Source: Aristolochia californica
Taxonomy: Eukaryota > Streptophyta > Magnoliopsida > Piperales > Aristolochiaceae
Assembly (NCBI GenBank): GCA_029961685.1
Contig: JARWKL010000007.1
Location: 7,522,708 to 7,586,707 of the forward strand
Reading direction: 5' to 3'
DNA length: 64,000 nucleotides
The notes under the pieces are model-generated. The model made no database searches. It was not told where the DNA came from and saw only the letters and a program-made list of their open reading frames with translations. Position numbers and translations under genes: made by a program. Below are positions 60,507-64,000 of this stretch, one piece after another (within the stretch, counting starts at the first letter, position 1; every line of letters begins with the position of its first letter).

Positions 60507-62721
60507 ATGGCTGAAAAAAAAAAGCAGCAAAATGCTCAATCATATGACATTTGGACCTTCGAAGAAGACAACAAAATGCTCGATCTCTTGGTCGAGTAGG
60601 TCAATAGGGGGAACAAGTTGCCCCATGGGGTTTGGAAGCATGAGGTGTATAAGAACTCTGTCAATAAGTTCAATGAAGACGTAATCAATAAAAAAACTTG
60701 TGAGCAACTCAAGAATCGAACAAGATCATAGAAGAAAACTTACCAAACATTAACGAGTTATCTCAACACTAGTGGGTTCGGTTGGGATGCAACCACACTG
60801 CGAGTTACTGCATGTCATTCTGTACGGCAAAACTACATCAAAGTCAGTAAATCATGTTGTATTGCAAACATTTTTTATGTTTTTCGCATTACTAGAACTC
60901 TATTCCAAGATGTCTTAAAGATGTTTTTTTTTTTCTAGTAGGAGCATAGAGATGCTGAGAAGTATAGACGTGAAGGGTGTCCGTTTTACGAACTTGCGTA
61001 GTTTTGGGTGATGATCTCCTCCGTGAGTCAGAACGGACACTGATGGATGAGCTCAAGGATGTTGATGTAGGTAGGGATACTTCATCTCCATTCCTTAGGG
61101 GGGGTTAGTGCACATGACTCAGGACATGATCTTCATGCGCATTATGCAGGTCATGTTCTGATGTCGTTAGGGAGCGCCCAAATTCATGTCATGTACATGA
61201 ATATACATGAATCAAGAGTTCATGTCTCAAGAGTGATTTCCGCCCAATTTTGAGAATCATCTACATGACTCTCGCGCGGGGCTGTCTCTCGGGGCTCTCT
61301 CTGCCATTGCATTCCCGTAGCCCTCTCTCTTTCTCTGCTCCCTCTCTCGTCTCCTTTCCCGCAGCCCTCTCTCATTCCCGCAACCCTTTCTCGTCTCCGT
61401 TCCCGCAGCCCTCTCTCGTCTCTGCAACCCTCTCTCGTCTCCATTCCCGCAGCCCTCTCTCATTCCCGCAGAGCACGGGAGGTCGAGCATTTGCAGAGCT
61501 TCTCGGCCTCCCTCTCTTCTCCCTCTCGGCGTACCGTCGGAGCGCCGCCTCTGTCGGCATTGCCCGCCGCCGTCGCCGGCCGTTGCCTTTGCCTAGCCGT
61601 CCCCGTCGCCATCGCCCCGCTGGCTCGCTGCCGAGGAAGACGAAGATGTTTAATTTTTCCTAAGTTAGGAAAAATTAAACTATCTTCATAAAAATTATTA
61701 ATTTATAATTTTTATTTATAAAATAATTATTTTTATTTTACAATTACTATATTAAAATAGTGATTTAATAGTTATAATTAAAATATTATTAAAATAAATA
61801 TTTGATAAATTATTTTGGCATAATTATCTGATTGTTATAGTTAATTAAACCAATGGTTTTAAATTTTGTGATAATATATTATTAATTAATAATACATAAA
61901 ATATATTATGTACAAATATCTAGTGTGTTAAAGTTATGATTAGATCAATTTTTTCTCTTAAATTATTCATTTTTAGGTTAAAATATATCATATGTTATTA
62001 ATAAATTAATAACTTAATGTATTACTTTTTTTTATAATGTTATTTATTTATTATTTGTAATTAATCATATACGTATTTCATTGGCTCATGTAATTACCAT
62101 ATTAATGTACAATAAAATATCTAATTCAATTAATAAATATATTAGTATATTTAATTATACATTCAATAACTTATTCGTGTAGTAATAATGGTTGTTTTAC
62201 CTAATTTGGGGTTTAAGGATTATGTTGTAATTAAGTGCACTGTAAAGGTTTAGAAATTCTCTTGTTTTTTATGTTTTTCTCATGTTGGGGCACTAACACT
62301 GGAAACTGTTTTCCAGTGCACATGAAGTCGTCAACACTAACACAAATTCTTACTTGATCTTCATGTACATGACATGACATGATCTTCATGTTGGACATGA
62401 CTTGATCTTCAAGAATCCACTTTGGGGCACTAACCCCCCCTTAGTGGGAATGAGTCGGCACCTGAGCAGTCTCTGAGAGGTAACCTATCTCCTTCAACTC
62501 GTCGTAGAAAGAGAACCAAAATGTCCATTGATGACACTGGCAGATTCATTGATGCAATGAAGGATATTATTGAGACATTTAGTGATGTCATCAAGTCTAA
62601 AGTTGGTAATGCCAATAGTGATTGGTACGAAGCCCTCCTAGAAGTCCTGGACTTGCCGATAGAGTTGAAGTATTGCACTCTTGAATGGTTGGAACGCCAA
62701 ATAAGAAGGTCATATTTCTGA
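60507..62721 (+). pseudogene. Myb/SANT-like (Myb_DNA-bind_3 type) gene, disrupted by stops and a Harbinger insertion
   Basis: The ATG at 60507 opens MAEKKKQQNAQSYDIWTFEE, then DNKMLDLLVE, stop (60597), VNRGNKLPHGVWKHEVYKNS, VNKFNEDVINKKTCEQLKNR, stop (60729), and LNTSGFGWDATTLRV. An intron from about 60843 to 60941 follows, then EHRDAEKYRREGCPFYELA with a stop/frameshift at 60999, then GDDLLRESERTLMDELKDVD. A 1,343-bp transposon interrupts the frame at 61098. After it the same frame resumes (SGNESAPEQSLRG, RRRKRTKMSIDDTGRFIDAM) to a stop at 62719-62721, ending in LEWLERQIRRSYF. The N-terminal trihelix/Myb-like fold and C-terminal part match the plant family that includes L10-interacting MYB proteins and ORF1 proteins of PIF/Harbinger transposons. 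The disabling stops are C-to-T type at expected Gln codons. Confidence 0.82.
61098..62440 (+). mobile_element. Non-autonomous PIF/Harbinger-type element with intact ends
   Basis: A 1,343-bp element bounded by 14-bp terminal inverted repeats GGGGGGGTTAGTGC (61098-61111) and GCACTAACCCCCCC (62427-62440, given as its complement). It is flanked by TTA on both sides (61095-61097 and 62441-62443), the target preference of PIF/Harbinger. It has no transposase frame. From left to right it contains a CATG-rich subterminal zone, a CT-rich and GC-rich core (61270-61650), a long AT-rich zone (61670-62200), a CACTGGAAACTGTTTTCCAGTG inverted motif near 62299-62320 and a second CATG-rich zone. Intact ends and an exact target duplication suggest a recent insertion. 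Confidence 0.9.
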
Positions 62722-64000
62722 AGAGTGACTTGAGTGACTTAAATTTTGTTCTCATGAATTGTAGTAATGAGTTTTAAATATACTATCTACTTTGGGACGA
62801 GTGTTTTGTATTTTAATGATGATTTTTTAATTATGACATTATAAGACTCATCATATATCTTTTATGAATGTCATTATGGTTGAGATTTGTTTTCATGATA
62901 GTTATGTTGTTATTGTGTGGATGAATACGGTGAATGAGTATGGATGTGGACCATTGAATGGATATGGTTGTGTAGGGTTGTGATTAAAAGTAGGATGTGT
63001 GAATGAAGGTAGGAATGTGGGAATGTAGATGAAAATGGATGTGTGAATGGATATGGTTGTGTAGAGGTGTGATTGAAAATAGGTTATGATTGAAGATTGG
63101 GTTGTGTTTGTGTTTATGACTTTTAGGAAGAAACAAAAATTATTTTTGTCGTTGTGATTGTACTTATGGTGATTTTATTTGCAGGTTTCCATGGATATTA
63201 TGACCGACGAAGAAAAGGAGGTGATGAGGTCTAATTAGGTGTAAATAATGATGAAGATAGCGATGATAACAATGGTCTTGTGGATGATGACAACTAATAA
63301 ATAAACATTCGGAGGCAGTGAACATTACAATCCACAAGAACTGTACAATACCGAGATGCCTTAGTGACTCGCACGTGGAATGATAATTGATTGTTGTATT
63401 TTACTGTTTTTGAACATGTATCTTGTTGTTCATATGTACTAAACTAGTAATTTGATAATTTTAATATTAAAGGCATGAACTCGTTATCTTCAGAGAAATA
63501 AACGTTTGCTTTTATGCTACAAATTGTGGACTGTTACGAGTTAAGCATGTTTTTTTAATTTTTAATTTTATATATATATTATTAATAATCTATCTTATGT
63601 TATTAATACAATAGTTTATTTATTTATTTATTATATTCATTAATTTTATTACTATATTAAATTATATATTTAAGATTGGTAATTAAAATATTGTTAAAGT
63701 AAGCATTCGATCAATTATTTTGGTTTAATTATCCTATTTTTATAATTAATTAAAATAATCATTTTAAACTTTGTGAAAAAATATTATAAATTAATACTAC
63801 GTAAAAAATACATCTTGTGTTATTAATCAAATAATATTTTTATTTATTTATTATATTATATTTAATTATTATATTAAATTAGTGATTTAATAGTGGCAAA
63901 TTAAAATATCGTTGAAAGTAAGTATTTGATCAATTATTTTGGTTTAATTATCCTATTTTTTTAATTAATTAAACCAATGGTTTTAAATTTAGTGTAAAAA
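62722..64000. other. Region downstream of the Myb/SANT-like pseudogene
   Basis: 62740-63310 is unique sequence with GGATGTGTGAATG-type short repeats (62930-63090). A splice-acceptor-like GCAG at 63181-63184 is followed by a short frame, possibly a 3' UTR exon. From 63540 onward it is an AT-rich repeat related to the AT-rich zone of the Harbinger element. Confidence 0.45.
63640..64000 (+). repeat. ~215-bp AT-rich tandem repeat related to the Harbinger AT-rich zone
   Basis: AATTATTTTGGTTTAATTAT recurs at about 63713 and 63934, each preceded by TTAAAATATYGTTRAAAGTAAG-like sequence and followed by TTAATTAAA. The same series (ATTATTTTGGCATAATTATC, ACCAATGGTTTTAAATTT) occurs once in the element at about 61790-61870. 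The array runs off the window edge. Confidence 0.7.

Noticed and set aside
61220..61691. Five overlapping frames within the intact Harbinger element
   Set aside because: Low-complexity Arg/Glu/Gly or Ser/Pro repeats from CTCTCTCG-type DNA; no transposase motifs.
42112..62440. The inverted Harbinger pair as a single 20-kb composite transposon
   Set aside because: The left copy lacks intact termini, the right copy has its own complete ends and TTA duplication, and the interval holds an unrelated host gene and retroelements; two independent insertions explain it better.

Overview
This window is nuclear DNA of a flowering plant. Its genes carry many GT..AG introns, and every conserved gene resolves to a plant family member: a p23 co-chaperone, the F-actin capping protein beta subunit, a secreted aldose-1-epimerase-like protein, a PLS-class PPR protein, ribosomal protein L13a with telo-boxes, a class VII receptor-like cytoplasmic kinase, a FOUR LIPS/MYB88-type MYB and a plastid-targeted PH-like membrane protein. 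AT-rich spacers, Ty1-copia and Ty3 retroelements primed by initiator tRNA-Met, and PIF/Harbinger elements point to a eudicot, possibly woody. I cannot name the species.

Layout. 1-36 kb is the gene-rich part: p23 (+) and CPB (-) converge at 3.7-3.9 kb; a solo LTR (8.6-9.0 kb) and a decayed copia element (9.9-14.9 kb) follow; then a run of minus-strand genes (epimerase, PPR, RPL13A, RLCK, FLP/MYB88). I rebuilt exon structures by hand from splice sites; all phases close and the predicted lengths fit the families. 36-45 kb is gene-poor, with a degenerate Harbinger-type element at 42.1-43.7 kb. 45.7-55.4 kb is a nest: a minus-strand copia element whose left LTR is split by a plus-strand, chromodomain-bearing Ty3 element; both target-site duplications can be read. 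55.4-58.4 kb holds duplicated non-coding blocks and a short PRE-like bHLH fragment. A single-exon plastid protein gene lies at 58.4-58.9 kb.

The most interesting part is 59.2-64 kb. A Myb/SANT-like (Myb_DNA-bind_3 type) gene with a telomere-motif-rich first intron carries stop codons and a frameshift, and a 1,343-bp non-autonomous PIF/Harbinger element has landed exactly inside its last coding exon (TTA target duplication, 14-bp terminal inverted repeats). An older, inverted relative lies 17 kb upstream. The internal sequence of that relative resembles the leader of the Myb/SANT gene, and the AT-rich part of both elements resembles the sequence downstream of the gene. This suggests, but does not prove, that the gene is a relic of the parental transposon and was hit by its own derivative.

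The genes are independent housekeeping and regulatory loci: protein folding, actin capping, sugar metabolism, organelle RNA processing, translation, signalling and stomatal-lineage transcription. They do not form a pathway cluster.
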